A stretch of 64,000 bases of DNA from Pedobacter riviphilus (GTDB taxonomy: Bacteria > Bacteroidota > Bacteroidia > Sphingobacteriales > Sphingobacteriaceae). Made by a program: the position numbers and the translations under genes. Position 1 is the first letter of the stretch; each line of letters begins with the position of its first letter. Below are positions 23,429 to 31,752 of the stretch, in pieces. Where the stretch lies: assembly GCF_014692875.1 (NCBI RefSeq), contig NZ_CP061171.1, forward strand, positions 4,588,001-4,652,000, read 5' to 3'. The notes below the pieces were generated by a model. The model worked only from the letters and a program-made list of their open reading frames with translations, was not told the DNA's origin and ran no database searches.

Positions 23429-25851
23429 GTAACGTTTAATGCCGGGTATTGCGCAAAGTATTGTTCAATAATCTCAGCTGCTTCTTTTCGCGGAATACCT
23501 AAGTTCTGCGATAAGCCAAAGGCAGATTGACCATAAATGATTCCGAAGTTAACCGCTTTGGCATTTCTACGTTGCGTTCCGTCTACTTCTTCGATACTTA
23601 CACCATATACTTTAGCTGCTGTTGCGGTGTGGATATCAATCCCCTGGTTAAACGCATCGAGCATGTTCTCTTCCTTACTTATTTCGGCAATAATGCGTAA
23701 TTCTATCTGCGAATAATCGGCTGATAACAATATATGGTTTTCATCCCTTGCGATAAAGGCTTTACGTACTTCTCTTCCGCGCTCAGTGCGGATCGGAATA
23801 TTCTGTAAATTTGGGTTGTTAGAACTTAATCTTCCTGTTGCCGCAACGGCCTGATTGTAGGATGTATGCACCCTGCCCGTTTTAGGGTTAACCATTAATG
23901 GTAATGCATCTACATAGGTTGATTTAAGTTTCTGTAACTGGCGGAAATCTAAAATATCCTGTACAATATCACTCTTACTGGCTAATGCCAACAAAACATC
24001 TTCACCGGTCTGATATTGACCCGTTTTAGTCTTTTTAGCTTTCGGATCGAGCTGAAGTTTATCAAATAAAACCTCTCCCAACTGCTTTGGTGAAGCCAGG
24101 TTAAATTTAAGCCCTGCTTTATCGTAAACATTCTGCTCAAACTTAATAATTTCAGTTTCGAGCTCTTTAGAGTAGGCCTTTAAGGTTTCGATATCAATGC
24201 GAACACCTTCTTTTTCTATATCAGCCAAAACATAAACCAAAGGGTTCTCAATTTCTTCTGCTAGTTTAGCTGCATTTAATTCTTTTAATTTTGGTTCGAA
24301 GATATGTGCCAGTTGTAGCGTCACATCTGCATCCTCGGCAGCATAATCTACCACATCAATTACCGGAACATCGCGCATGGTACCCTGGTTTTTACCCTTT
24401 GCACCAATCAGTTTGGTAATCGAAATAGGAGAGTAACCGAGGTAATTTTCTGATAATACGTCCATACCATGGCGGGTATCGGGATCGATCAGATAGTGAG
24501 CAAGCATAGTATCGAAAAGTTTTCCTTTTACTTCCACACCATACCATTTTAGCACTAAAATGTCGTATTTGGTATTCTGACCAATTTTTTCGATTTCTTC
24601 ATTTTCCAATACGATCTTAAATTCATCAACAATCGCCTGAGCCTCTTCTCTGTCTGCCGGAACTGGGATATAATAACCCGTGCCCGGTTTTATGGAGAAA
24701 GATAAACCAACCAAATCGGCCATGTTCGCATCGGTGCCCGTAGTTTCGGTATCAAATGAGATCCTTTTTTCGGCAAGCAATAATTTGATTAAATCGGCTC
24801 GTTGTTCAGCGGTATCAACCAACTGATAATCGTGTTCCGTATTTTCGATGGTTTTAGCCGGAAGCTTTTCTGCTGGTTCTTCTTCAAGTGTATTCGTATA
24901 TTGAATGGCCTCCCCTGGCTGGTTACCGAACAAATCGGTCTGCGTACCTTCCTGAAAGCGTGCCGTCGTAACCGAAAATTCATCACCAAATACCCTGCGT
25001 CCCAAAGTCCTGAATTCTAATTCGGTAAACAAGGGTTCTAATAAATCTCGACTTGGATCGCAGAGCTCCAAACTAGCTTCATCCAGTTCAACTGGTACAT
25101 CCAATAAAATGGTAGCCAACTTTTTGGATATTAAACCCTGTTCTGCAAAATTCTCCACGTTTTCGCGTTGTTTGCCTTTTAATTCGTGTGAATTGGCAAT
25201 AATGTTCTCCATGGAGCCATATTGCTTGATCAGGGCTTTTGCTGTTTTTTCTCCAATACCCGGAATGCCTGGGATATTATCTACGGCATCGCCCCATAAT
25301 CCTAAGATATCGATTACCTGTAATACATTTTCGATTTCCCATTTGGCCAATACTTCCTTTACACCCAATATTTCCATATCGTTACCCATACGGGCAGGTT
25401 TGTAAATAAAAATATTTTCAGAAACCAATTGTGCAAAATCCTTATCAGGTGTCATACAGTAAACCTGGTAACCCTTTTGTTCTGCTTTTTTAGCCAGTGT
25501 ACCAATAATATCATCGGCCTCGTAACCATCAGAGGTGATTACAGGAATGTTAAAACCCGTAATTAACTTAATCACATAAGGCATTGCTGCAGCCAGATCT
25601 TCAGGCATGGCCTGGCGCTGTGCTTTATAGGCTTCGAAGGTGGTATGCCTTTCTGTTGGTGCTTCAGTATCGAAAACCACTGCAATGTGTGTCGGTTTTT
25701 CTTTCTTCAGCACATCGAGCAAAGTATTGGTAAAGCCCATTACTGCCGATGTATTGATGCCAGTTGAGGTAAAACGAGGGTTTTTACTTAATGCAAAATG
25801 CGCCCTGTACATCAGCGCCATACCATCTAAGAGAAAGAGTTTTTTATTCAT
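23425..25851 (-). CDS. polA: DNA polymerase I, N-terminal 808 residues (frameshifted)
   Basis: 808 residues with the 5'-nuclease domain at the N-terminus (MNKKLFLLDGMALMYRAHFA onward), an intact-looking 3'-5' exonuclease domain (RISFDTETTGTDAN, with later EKIGQNTKYD and YAAEDAD) and the polymerase domain through motif A (LLSADYSQIELRI) and motif B (RRNAKAVNFGIIYGQSAFGL). The frame is lost right after EQYFAQYP, before motif C. Bacteroidota Pol I is normally one chain of about 930 residues, the sum of the two pieces. Pol I repairs and processes Okazaki fragments, so a real loss would be costly. Confidence 0.92.
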   Translation of the reverse strand: MNKKLFLLDGMALMYRAHFALSKNPRFTSTGINTSAVMGFTNTLLDVLKKEKPTHIAVVFDTEAPTERHTTFEAYKAQRQAMPEDLAAAMPYVIKLITGFNIPVITSDGYEADDIIGTLAKKAEQKGYQVYCMTPDKDFAQLVSENIFIYKPARMGNDMEILGVKEVLAKWEIENVLQVIDILGLWGDAVDNIPGIPGIGEKTAKALIKQYGSMENIIANSHELKGKQRENVENFAEQGLISKKLATILLDVPVELDEASLELCDPSRDLLEPLFTELEFRTLGRRVFGDEFSVTTARFQEGTQTDLFGNQPGEAIQYTNTLEEEPAEKLPAKTIENTEHDYQLVDTAEQRADLIKLLLAEKRISFDTETTGTDANMADLVGLSFSIKPGTGYYIPVPADREEAQAIVDEFKIVLENEEIEKIGQNTKYDILVLKWYGVEVKGKLFDTMLAHYLIDPDTRHGMDVLSENYLGYSPISITKLIGAKGKNQGTMRDVPVIDVVDYAAEDADVTLQLAHIFEPKLKELNAAKLAEEIENPLVYVLADIEKEGVRIDIETLKAYSKELETEIIKFEQNVYDKAGLKFNLASPKQLGEVLFDKLQLDPKAKKTKTGQYQTGEDVLLALASKSDIVQDILDFRQLQKLKSTYVDALPLMVNPKTGRVHTSYNQAVAATGRLSSNNPNLQNIPIRTERGREVRKAFIARDENHILLSADYSQIELRIIAEISKEENMLDAFNQGIDIHTATAAKVYGVSIEEVDGTQRRNAKAVNFGIIYGQSAFGLSQNLGIPRKEAAEIIEQYFAQYPALNVT

Positions 25852-25946
25852 GTGATTACACCGATTTAATGATTACACCGACAAATAGATTTATCGGATG
25901 ATAAAAGTAACCAAAGTTAAAGGTTTAGAAAAGATATAGTTTCAAT

Positions 25947-26645
25947 TTAACAGAAAAAGACTGTTAATAATACGAGGATAAAATTAAAGAAGCCATGTAA
26001 TAATATGGAATAGCCCAAACCATATTTGACGCGTATAAAACCAAGTGATATACCCGTAAATGTTTGGGAGATAACGAATAGAATAAAAGCGGGATCGCTT
26101 AGTGTTAAACCTTTAATATTGCCTAAGTGTATTAAACCAAATATGATAGCAGAATAATAAAAGAGATAGCTAAATGATTTTTGCTGAAAAACCAGTCTCT
26201 TGCGTATGTCTATCCTTTTAAAATATCCTGAAATAATTAATGCCACAAAAAGAAAAAATATATAAACAGGCCAGGTAAGAAAACTGCTCTTTATGAAATA
26301 ATTTGATATCAGGCCCAAGGTAAAACACACAAAGTATATTGGCAGATACTTCTTTCTCAGGTGCCATCTAAATAAAAATTCTTCTAATACTGGAGCCAAA
26401 ATACAGACCAAAAGTAAGGTTACAGTTAACCCATATTTTTTCAGGATATCGATTTCCTGAACATATTCTTTAATAATTTTAAAATCTACTAGAATACAAT
26501 AGGTAGTTATTACTAAACCTGCAAATAATAGATCGAGTATGAGTAGCCATAACATATCTCTCCAAAGAGATTTATTATCTTTACTGAGTTTTAAAGGTTT
26601 TGGCTTTTTTAAGAATTGCCAAAATGCAGAGAGCGTTTGTATCAT
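25947..26645 (-). CDS. CPBP family intramembrane metalloprotease
   Basis: About 233 residues with some six to seven membrane helices. The CPBP (Rce1-like) motifs are visible: EEFLFRWHLR (EExxxR), then FGLIHLGN, and HGFFNFIL near the C-terminus. Such proteins cleave within membranes or modify prenylated peptides, and some serve in bacteriocin self-immunity. The ATG at 26645 is preferred over 26702, because the longer frame would run over the promoter of the divergent gene at 26703. No bacteriocin-like small gene was seen nearby. Confidence 0.82.
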   Translation of the reverse strand: MIQTLSAFWQFLKKPKPLKLSKDNKSLWRDMLWLLILDLLFAGLVITTYCILVDFKIIKEYVQEIDILKKYGLTVTLLLVCILAPVLEEFLFRWHLRKKYLPIYFVCFTLGLISNYFIKSSFLTWPVYIFFLFVALIISGYFKRIDIRKRLVFQQKSFSYLFYYSAIIFGLIHLGNIKGLTLSDPAFILFVISQTFTGISLGFIRVKYGLGYSILLHGFFNFILVLLTVFFC

Positions 26646-26668
26646 TCGTATATTGAATATTATTTTTG
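26636..26668 (+). promoter_or_regulatory. Promoter of the secreted Gly-rich protein gene
   Basis: TTTG at 26636-26639, a 21-bp spacer and TATTTTTG at 26661-26668: a full Bacteroidota -33/-7 pair. The start site would be near 26675, giving a leader of about 28 nt before the ATG at 26703. Confidence 0.65.
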
Positions 26669-26702
26669 AATAACTTACGTTATATCCCGAGATTACTAAC
26701 AT

Positions 26703-27383
26703 ATGAAGATTTTTAGCTTTTTTATTTTATTTTTTTCAATAATTATTACTGCTCGTGCCCAGGATTTTATCGTTAAAAACAATGATGAAGTCATCCGTGG
26801 AACAATAAAGGGAACCGATTATTTTTCCGTTTTTATCAGTGCCAACGATGAGGCTGATGTGATTTTACCAGCAAAGGATATTAAAAACTTCTTTTGGAAT
26901 GGTGATAGCTTTGTGAGCAAGGGCTTTGCAAATGGGCGCAATTTCGAATACCGTTTTGTTAAGGTAATAGAAATGGGAACGGTTAATCTTTATTCTTTTG
27001 GCGGAGGCACCTTAGTTCCTGAAGTAAAAGAGAAAAAAGTAAAATTCAGACCATCAATTGGCATCGGTACAGGAACCGGCGGTTATGGCGGGATGGGTAT
27101 GGGCGGAGGCATTAGCATTGGTGGTGGACGTAATACTGCACCAGAAAGGCCAGCAGGTGCACCAGTTATCCGTTACTTTATTGAAAAACCAGGTGCTGGT
27201 CCTTTACAGGAAGTGCCGATGAAAGCAATAACCGAAGACACCAAAAAAGCTGAAGTTAAAAGTATTTTATTGCAAAAAATGAGCGACCAACCTGCTTTAA
27301 AAGCTAAAGTTGAAGCTGGAACTGATTTTAATAGCAGGGATGTAATTGAATGGGTTAAGGAATATAACGCGACAAAGAAATAG
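26703..27383 (+). CDS. Secreted protein of unknown function with a glycine-rich stretch
   Basis: 226 residues with a signal peptide ending around ARAQD (residue 20). The N-terminal part is beta-rich (FIVKNNDEVIRGTIKGTDYF). A glycine/methionine-rich linker follows (GTGTGGYGGMGMGGGIS, about 120-140), then a helical C-terminus. No family recognised. The glycine-rich linker looks like a flexible hinge or a surface-exposed loop. It has a good promoter of its own and no co-transcribed neighbour. Confidence 0.65.
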   Translation: MKIFSFFILFFSIIITARAQDFIVKNNDEVIRGTIKGTDYFSVFISANDEADVILPAKDIKNFFWNGDSFVSKGFANGRNFEYRFVKVIEMGTVNLYSFGGGTLVPEVKEKKVKFRPSIGIGTGTGGYGGMGMGGGISIGGGRNTAPERPAGAPVIRYFIEKPGAGPLQEVPMKAITEDTKKAEVKSILLQKMSDQPALKAKVEAGTDFNSRDVIEWVKEYNATKK

Positions 27384-27419
27384 AATCATGATTAACTGAT
27401 TTCAGGATTGCAAGATCGT

Positions 27420-27962
27420 TTAACTAATATCTTCGCGCTTTAACTTTATATAGATGGCTAAACTGATAAGCTCATCTTTTTTAATTTCACAGTTCTCCAT
27501 TGTTTTCTGATAATCAAAATCAAGTTTTTGCAGCACCTTTTTGCTGTTTTCATTTTTAGTTTCAACCACGGCCTCGATCTTTATTAAGCCTAATTTCTCA
27601 AAGGCATAATTGCAAACGGGATTTGCTACTTCTTTAATGATACCTTTTCCCCAATGTTCGGGCAACAGCCAAAAACCGATTTCAGCCTTTTGATCCGTTT
27701 TACTTAAATCATTAAACCCTATCGCGCCTAAGAGACTAAGGTTTTCTTTATCGCAGATGGCCCACCAAATACCTGTTTCATTTTTTTGAAGGTCATTGAA
27801 CCAGATCAATTGCTCATTGGTTTCCTCTAGGCTAGAATAGCGCACACCGTAATAAAGGATCACATCCGGATGAGATAATCCTTCAAAAACAAATGCTAGA
27901 TCGTCAGAACAAAATTGTCTTAATAAAAATCTATTCGTGTGTATTGTCGCTGAAGCAAACAT
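27420..27962 (-). CDS. GNAT family N-acetyltransferase (RimJ-like)
   Basis: 180 residues from the ATG at 27962, which overlaps the stop of tag by one base (TAATG); a TTG at 27974 is the only longer option. The protein has the RimJ/RimL-type layout: the N-terminal strand TNRFLLRQF, LGAIGFNDLS, IGFWLLPEHWGKGI with the acetyl-CoA loop, and KIEAVVETKNENSKKVLQKLDF at the end. It should acetylate a protein N-terminus or a small amine. It is translationally coupled to tag. Confidence 0.82.
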   Translation of the reverse strand: MFASATIHTNRFLLRQFCSDDLAFVFEGLSHPDVILYYGVRYSSLEETNEQLIWFNDLQKNETGIWWAICDKENLSLLGAIGFNDLSKTDQKAEIGFWLLPEHWGKGIIKEVANPVCNYAFEKLGLIKIEAVVETKNENSKKVLQKLDFDYQKTMENCEIKKDELISLAIYIKLKREDIS

Positions 27963-28549
27963 TACCTTGCGCAACAGTTTAATAAATGGTCATTCACCAT
28001 TCCGGTTGCCTGCATATGGGCATAGCAGATAGTGGTGCCGAAAAATTTGAAACCGCGTTTTTTCATGTCTTTACTGATCTGATCAGAAAGTTCGGTTCTT
28101 GGCGGCACATCACCCATTTTTTCGATGTGATTTTGAATCGGTTTACCATCCGGAACAAAACCCCACATGTATTTAGAGAAACTGCCAAATTCTTTCTGAA
28201 TTTCGATAAATAGCTTGGCATTCGTGATTGCGCCATTAACTTTTAAACGGTTGCGGATAATGCCTTCATCGTTCATTAACCTTTCTACATCTTTTTCTGT
28301 AAAAGCAGCTACTTTATTAACATCAAAATCGGCAAAAGCTTTACGGTAGTTTTCCCGTCTTCGAAGAATAGTGATCCAGCTTAAACCTGCCTGGGCACCT
28401 TCGAGTATTAAAAATTCGAATAAAATTTTATCATCATAAACAGGCTTTCCCCATTCTTCATCATGATATTTGATGTAAAGCGGATCGGAGCCAGCCCAGC
28501 TGCAGCGGATTGTTAAGTCCTCAGTCTTGAGTCCAGAGTCTTGAGTCAT
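27962..28549 (-). CDS. tag: DNA-3-methyladenine glycosylase I
   Basis: 195 residues. The Tag family is clear from RCSWAGSDPLYIKYHDEEWG and the zinc ligands Cys16, His29, His188 and Cys192 (the His-x3-Cys spacing matches E. coli Tag). It removes 3-methyladenine from alkylated DNA. Oddly, the first twelve or so residues (MTQDSGLKTED...) are encoded by a heptad-repeat tract (28513-28547), so the ATG itself comes from that tract; there is no other start codon before RCSW. The next gene (GNAT) overlaps its stop. Confidence 0.9.
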   Translation of the reverse strand: MTQDSGLKTEDLTIRCSWAGSDPLYIKYHDEEWGKPVYDDKILFEFLILEGAQAGLSWITILRRRENYRKAFADFDVNKVAAFTEKDVERLMNDEGIIRNRLKVNGAITNAKLFIEIQKEFGSFSKYMWGFVPDGKPIQNHIEKMGDVPPRTELSDQISKDMKKRGFKFFGTTICYAHMQATGMVNDHLLNCCAR

Positions 28550-28989
28550 ATTATGCGAATTTTGCAGGATTGTTAATCATAAAGTTTAATAATTTGCTTA
28601 TCTCTTCACATTGACTATCCAAGTGATTGAATTTTTCCTCAGAAATATAGTTACATGCAAGCGCTACATCTAACCAAACTTGCGTTTCACCATTTTCCAT
28701 ATCGGCGTCTGATAATTTGCTGATGAAATGATTTGGATACCTTCTTTTTTTATAAGCTTCACCTATACTGCTACAAACAGACCTAGAAGATCTGCGAATT
28801 TGGTCTACCAAACTATATTGCTCAGATTTGGGAAATTCTTTTGTTAACATAAAGATATCCATCAACAGAGAAAATCCTTTTTTATAAACCATTAGTTCTC
28901 TAAATTTCCCCATAGTTTTTTAAAACTAATATAACAATTTGAGAGCAGAATAAAGACTCTAGACTGAGGACTTAAGACTCGGGACTAAG
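28513..28989. mobile_element. Heptad-repeat-bounded element carrying a four-helix-bundle gene
   Basis: The left end (28513-28547) is five exact-period 7-mers NNNAGTC, and the right end (28955-28989) five 7-mers GACTNNN, so the ends are inverted. 28513-28533 and 28955-28975 match as an inverted repeat at 20 of 21 bases. Between them is one gene for a 120-aa four-helix-bundle (S23) protein. The ends overlap the tag start codon and the stop codon of the CMD gene. This plan recalls 23S rRNA intervening sequences, but the location is between protein genes. Mobility is inferred, not shown. Confidence 0.6.
28551..28913 (-). CDS. Four-helix-bundle protein (S23/IVS-encoded protein family)
   Basis: 120 residues, all helical. 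It has the typical pattern MGKFRELMVYKKGFSLLMDIF, then FPKSEQYSLVDQIRRSSRSVCSSIGEAYKKRRY, as in four-helix-bundle proteins first found inside 23S rRNA intervening sequences and related to the accessory protein of diversity-generating retroelements. They form pentameric barrels with a basic surface and are thought to bind nucleic acid. The gene stands alone, bracketed by inverted heptad tracts, between tag and a CMD gene. No reverse transcriptase is near. Confidence 0.88.
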   Translation of the reverse strand: MGKFRELMVYKKGFSLLMDIFMLTKEFPKSEQYSLVDQIRRSSRSVCSSIGEAYKKRRYPNHFISKLSDADMENGETQVWLDVALACNYISEEKFNHLDSQCEEISKLLNFMINNPAKFA

Positions 28990-29326
28990 CATTCAATTCA
29001 TCCCAATACTCCACCGCTCTCCTATAATGTGGAATTACAATACTACCGCCTACAAGATTGGCGATCATGAAAATTTCGTTCATCTCATCGTGGCTTACAC
29101 CGGCATCGAAACATTTGCCCAAATGGTATTTAATACAATCATCACAGCGCAAAACCATCGAGGCTACCAAACCTAACATCTCTTTCGTTTTAACATCTAA
29201 GGCTCCGTCTGCATAGGAAGTTGTATCGAGCGCAAAAAAACGTTTAATATTTGTATTTGCCGTTTCCATTATCCTATCGTTCATTTTTTCACGATAGCCA
29301 TTAAATTCTTCTACAAGCTTTCCCAT
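28985..29326 (-). CDS. Carboxymuconolactone decarboxylase-family protein
   Basis: 113 residues with the AhpD/CMD motif: Cys61-Asp-Asp-Cys64 followed by IKYHL, where His68 completes the CxxCxxxH pattern. Such proteins are usually peroxidase-like or decarboxylase-like oligomers. The stop codon (TAG, 28985-28987) lies inside the right-hand heptad tract of the four-helix-bundle element. The neighbours are DNA-repair genes, which may mean a shared alkylation/oxidation stress role; that is inference. Confidence 0.83.
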   Translation of the reverse strand: MGKLVEEFNGYREKMNDRIMETANTNIKRFFALDTTSYADGALDVKTKEMLGLVASMVLRCDDCIKYHLGKCFDAGVSHDEMNEIFMIANLVGGSIVIPHYRRAVEYWDELNA

Positions 29327-29377
29327 ATTTTAAAATCTTTTTTAACTGTTATTTGTTAGGGATATAAACATTTGATT

Positions 29378-29737
29378 ATGAAAATGATATCCCCAAAATT
29401 TCATGCCGTTTTAGATTACCTATTAGTAATGCTTTTATTGGCTTCACCTGATGTTTTTGGTCTTTCCAAAACCGCTTCAACACTCGCTTATGCACTGGGT
29501 ATCATTCATTTTTTATTAACAATAAGCACTAATTTTAGCGGAGGTATTTTTAAAATCATTAATCTTAAACTTCACGGCCTGATCGAATTTTTCGTCAGTG
29601 TTATTCTAGTTATTTTAGCGTTTACGCTTTTTAAGGGAAATTTAGTAGATGAAATTTTCTACGCCTGCTTAGGCTTATTGATTCTGATTATTTTTATCCT
29701 TACTGATTATAAACGAAGTTTACCTGTTATATTATAA
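29378..29737 (+). CDS. Small integral membrane protein, four helices
   Basis: 119 residues from the ATG at 29378 (a TTG at 29372 would add two residues). Four hydrophobic segments: about 8-27, 33-52, 63-85 and 91-113. The pattern SPKFHAVLDYLLVMLLLASPDVFGLS occurs in small SPW/DoxX-like membrane proteins, but I cannot name the family firmly. The last 11 bases overlap the 3' end of the convergent ATL gene. Confidence 0.65.
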   Translation: MKMISPKFHAVLDYLLVMLLLASPDVFGLSKTASTLAYALGIIHFLLTISTNFSGGIFKIINLKLHGLIEFFVSVILVILAFTLFKGNLVDEIFYACLGLLILIIFILTDYKRSLPVIL

Positions 29738-30059
29738 TTTCTTCCAGCGGATTCCAGAATATCTTTTTAAAGTTTACCACCTTGTCGTTCTTCACTTCAA
29801 CACCTTCTTTCCTCAACAGCTCCTCCATCAATTCGGGCGGTTTGAAATGAAACTTTCCGGTTAGCAAGCCACTACTGTTTACTACCCTATGTGCAGGCAC
29901 ACTAGGATGTGCTGTTCCGGCATAAAGCATGGCATGCCCTACCATTCTTGACGATTTTGCTGCACCCAAACTTTTGGCGATAGCGCCATAAGAAGTAACC
30001 CTTCCTTTCGGAATTAACCGGGCAATCTCATAAACCTGCTCGTAAAAGTTGGTATCCAT
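29727..30059 (-). CDS. Alkyltransferase-like protein (MGMT fold without the active cysteine)
   Basis: 110 residues, the length of the DNA-binding C-terminal domain of O6-alkylguanine transferases. The helix-turn-helix region GRVTSYGAIAKSLG and the arginine-finger region SSRMVGHAM are present. In the active-site motif, usually PCHRV, the sequence is VPAHRVV: Ala56 replaces the acceptor Cys. It should therefore bind alkylated guanine and flag it for nucleotide excision repair rather than transfer the alkyl group. It overlaps trmB by one base at 30059 and is near tag. Confidence 0.88.
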   Translation of the reverse strand: MDTNFYEQVYEIARLIPKGRVTSYGAIAKSLGAAKSSRMVGHAMLYAGTAHPSVPAHRVVNSSGLLTGKFHFKPPELMEELLRKEGVEVKNDKVVNFKKIFWNPLEEIII

Positions 30060-30709
30060 TATTCAAAAGAAAATTGAATATAATTAATATTTTTATCGTG
30101 TAACAAGTATTTTTTCTCGTAATAGGTTTTGATCGACAATACTTCATCAACCAGTTCAGATGTATATAGATGATCGGTGTTTTTATGTACAGGCAAGCCC
30201 AATTCTGCCACCTTTTCGCAAGTATAAGTATACAGTTGGTCGTTATCTGTTTTTAAATTAACATTGCCACCTGGCCTTAAAACAAGTTTATAACGGTTCA
30301 GGAATGCCGGAAAAGTCAGACGTTTTTTCTCACGGCTATCTTGTGGTTGCGGATCGGGGAAAGTGATCCAGATCTCATCAATTTCTCCTTCGTTGAAATA
30401 ATCCAGTAAGTTTTCAATCTGGATTCTTAAAAAAGCCACATTATCAATCCCGTCTTCAATGGCCGTTTTGGCCCCGCGCCAAATGCGGTTACCTTTATAA
30501 TCAACGCCTATAAAATTCTTCTCCGGGAATAACCTGGCCAGATTTACCGAATATTCGCCTTTTCCACATGCCAGTTCGAGCACAATTGGATTCGTATTTT
30601 TAAAATGTGCTGAAGCCCAGTTTCCCTTTAAAGCTTTTCCTTGTTCTAATTGATATACGTTTGCAAATGTTTCAATTTCTGCAAAACGCCTAAGTTTATC
30701 TTTACCCAA
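30059..30709 (-). CDS. trmB: tRNA (guanine-N7)-methyltransferase
   Basis: 216 residues. The SAM-binding motif is LELACGKGEYSVNLAR, followed by NFIGVDYKGNRIWRGAK and the TrmB signature ITFPDPQPQDSREKKRLTFPAFL (the substrate-recognition region). The enzyme methylates G46 of tRNAs. The overlap with the downstream ATL gene suggests that they are expressed together. A longer minus-strand frame upstream is not supported. Confidence 0.93.
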   Translation of the reverse strand: MGKDKLRRFAEIETFANVYQLEQGKALKGNWASAHFKNTNPIVLELACGKGEYSVNLARLFPEKNFIGVDYKGNRIWRGAKTAIEDGIDNVAFLRIQIENLLDYFNEGEIDEIWITFPDPQPQDSREKKRLTFPAFLNRYKLVLRPGGNVNLKTDNDQLYTYTCEKVAELGLPVHKNTDHLYTSELVDEVLSIKTYYEKKYLLHDKNINYIQFSFE

Positions 30710-30796
30710 AAGTTTTTTTTCTGCAAAAATACAATTAAATCAATAATCGAAGTTTCTTTTGCTATAAAGATTAATGTCATTCTTGCATAGGAATCG

Positions 30797-30804
30797 TATT
30801 TTTG
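30797..30804 (+). promoter_or_regulatory. -7 promoter box of the GDP-fucose synthase gene (TATTTTTG)
   Basis: Perfect TAnnTTTG match 18 bp before the GTG start at 30823. No standard -33 box at the right spacing. Confidence 0.45.
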
Positions 30805-30822
30805 TAACCTTATAAAAATACC

Positions 30823-31749
30823 GTGGAAAAAAACGCTAAAATATATGTTGCAGGTCATCGTGGTATGGTGGGTTCGGCCATTTACCTTAAACTGCAAAAA
30901 GAGGGTTACGAAAATATCATTACCAAAACGTCAGCAGAACTTGATCTGCGCAACCAGCAGGCCGTTACCGATTTCTTTGCAAAAGAAAAACCGGATTATG
31001 TGTTTCTTGCCGCAGCAAAAGTTGGTGGTATTATAGCCAACAATACATACAGGGCCGACTTTCTTTACGAGAACTTAGCCATACAAAATAACGTGATCCA
31101 CAATGCTTATGTAAATGGCGTTAAGAAACTTATGTTTTTGGGATCGAGCTGTATTTACCCTAAAATGGCTCCGCAACCTTTAAAAGAAGATTACCTTTTA
31201 ACCGGAACTTTAGAGCACACCAACGAACCTTATGCCATTGCAAAAATTGCAGGAATTAAAATGTGTGATGCTTACCGCGATCAGTATGGCTGTAATTTCA
31301 TCTCGGTTATGCCCACAAATCTATATGGCTTTAATGATAACTATCACCCTCAAAATTCGCATGTTTTACCAGCTTTGATCCGTAAGGTACACGAAGCAAA
31401 AGCAAATAACGAAAAAGAGATTGTAGTTTGGGGATCAGGATCGCCGATGCGCGAATTTTTGTTTGCAGATGATCTGGCAGACGCCTGTTATTTTCTGATG
31501 CAAAACTATAACGAACCACATTTGATCAACGTAGGCACCGGACACGATTTGACCATTAAAGATTTAGCTTTATTAATCAAAGATGTATTGGGCTTTGAAG
31601 GTGAATTGGTATTCGATGCCAGCAAACCAGACGGAACGCCCCGTAAATTGATGGATGTAAGCAAACTGCACAGTTTAGGCTGGAAACACAAAATCGAATT
31701 ACCTGAGGGCATTGCTTTGGCTTATCAGGATTTCGAAAGCAGATATTAA
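30823..31749 (+). CDS. fcl: GDP-L-fucose synthase
   Basis: 308 residues, starting with GTG. The nucleotide-binding motif GHRGMVGSA (11-19), the catalytic triad (Ser108/Ser109 region LGSSC, Tyr137 and Lys141 in YAIAK) and the MPTNLYG segment are typical of the bifunctional epimerase/reductase that makes GDP-L-fucose from GDP-4-keto-6-deoxymannose. The usual partner, GDP-mannose 4,6-dehydratase (gmd), is not next to it. The product feeds capsule, exopolysaccharide or glycoprotein synthesis. The GTG start is the only one that fits the family N-terminus. Confidence 0.93.
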   Translation: MEKNAKIYVAGHRGMVGSAIYLKLQKEGYENIITKTSAELDLRNQQAVTDFFAKEKPDYVFLAAAKVGGIIANNTYRADFLYENLAIQNNVIHNAYVNGVKKLMFLGSSCIYPKMAPQPLKEDYLLTGTLEHTNEPYAIAKIAGIKMCDAYRDQYGCNFISVMPTNLYGFNDNYHPQNSHVLPALIRKVHEAKANNEKEIVVWGSGSPMREFLFADDLADACYFLMQNYNEPHLINVGTGHDLTIKDLALLIKDVLGFEGELVFDASKPDGTPRKLMDVSKLHSLGWKHKIELPEGIALAYQDFESRY

Positions 31750-31752
31750 ATA

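Noticed and set aside
23045..25851. Idea that polA is a functional two-subunit polymerase
   Set aside because: The ATGA overlap is an automatic result of a one-base deletion before an in-frame ATGA. The same happened in xylA. Error is simpler.
25853..25881. Direct repeat TGATTACACCGA (two copies, 17 bp apart) upstream of polA
   Set aside because: Only two short copies in AT-rich spacer, with no further units or symmetry. Noted, but not enough to call an operator or array.
26646..26702. Longer start of the CPBP protease gene
   Set aside because: The extension would overlap the promoter of the divergent gene at 26703 and adds no family sequence.
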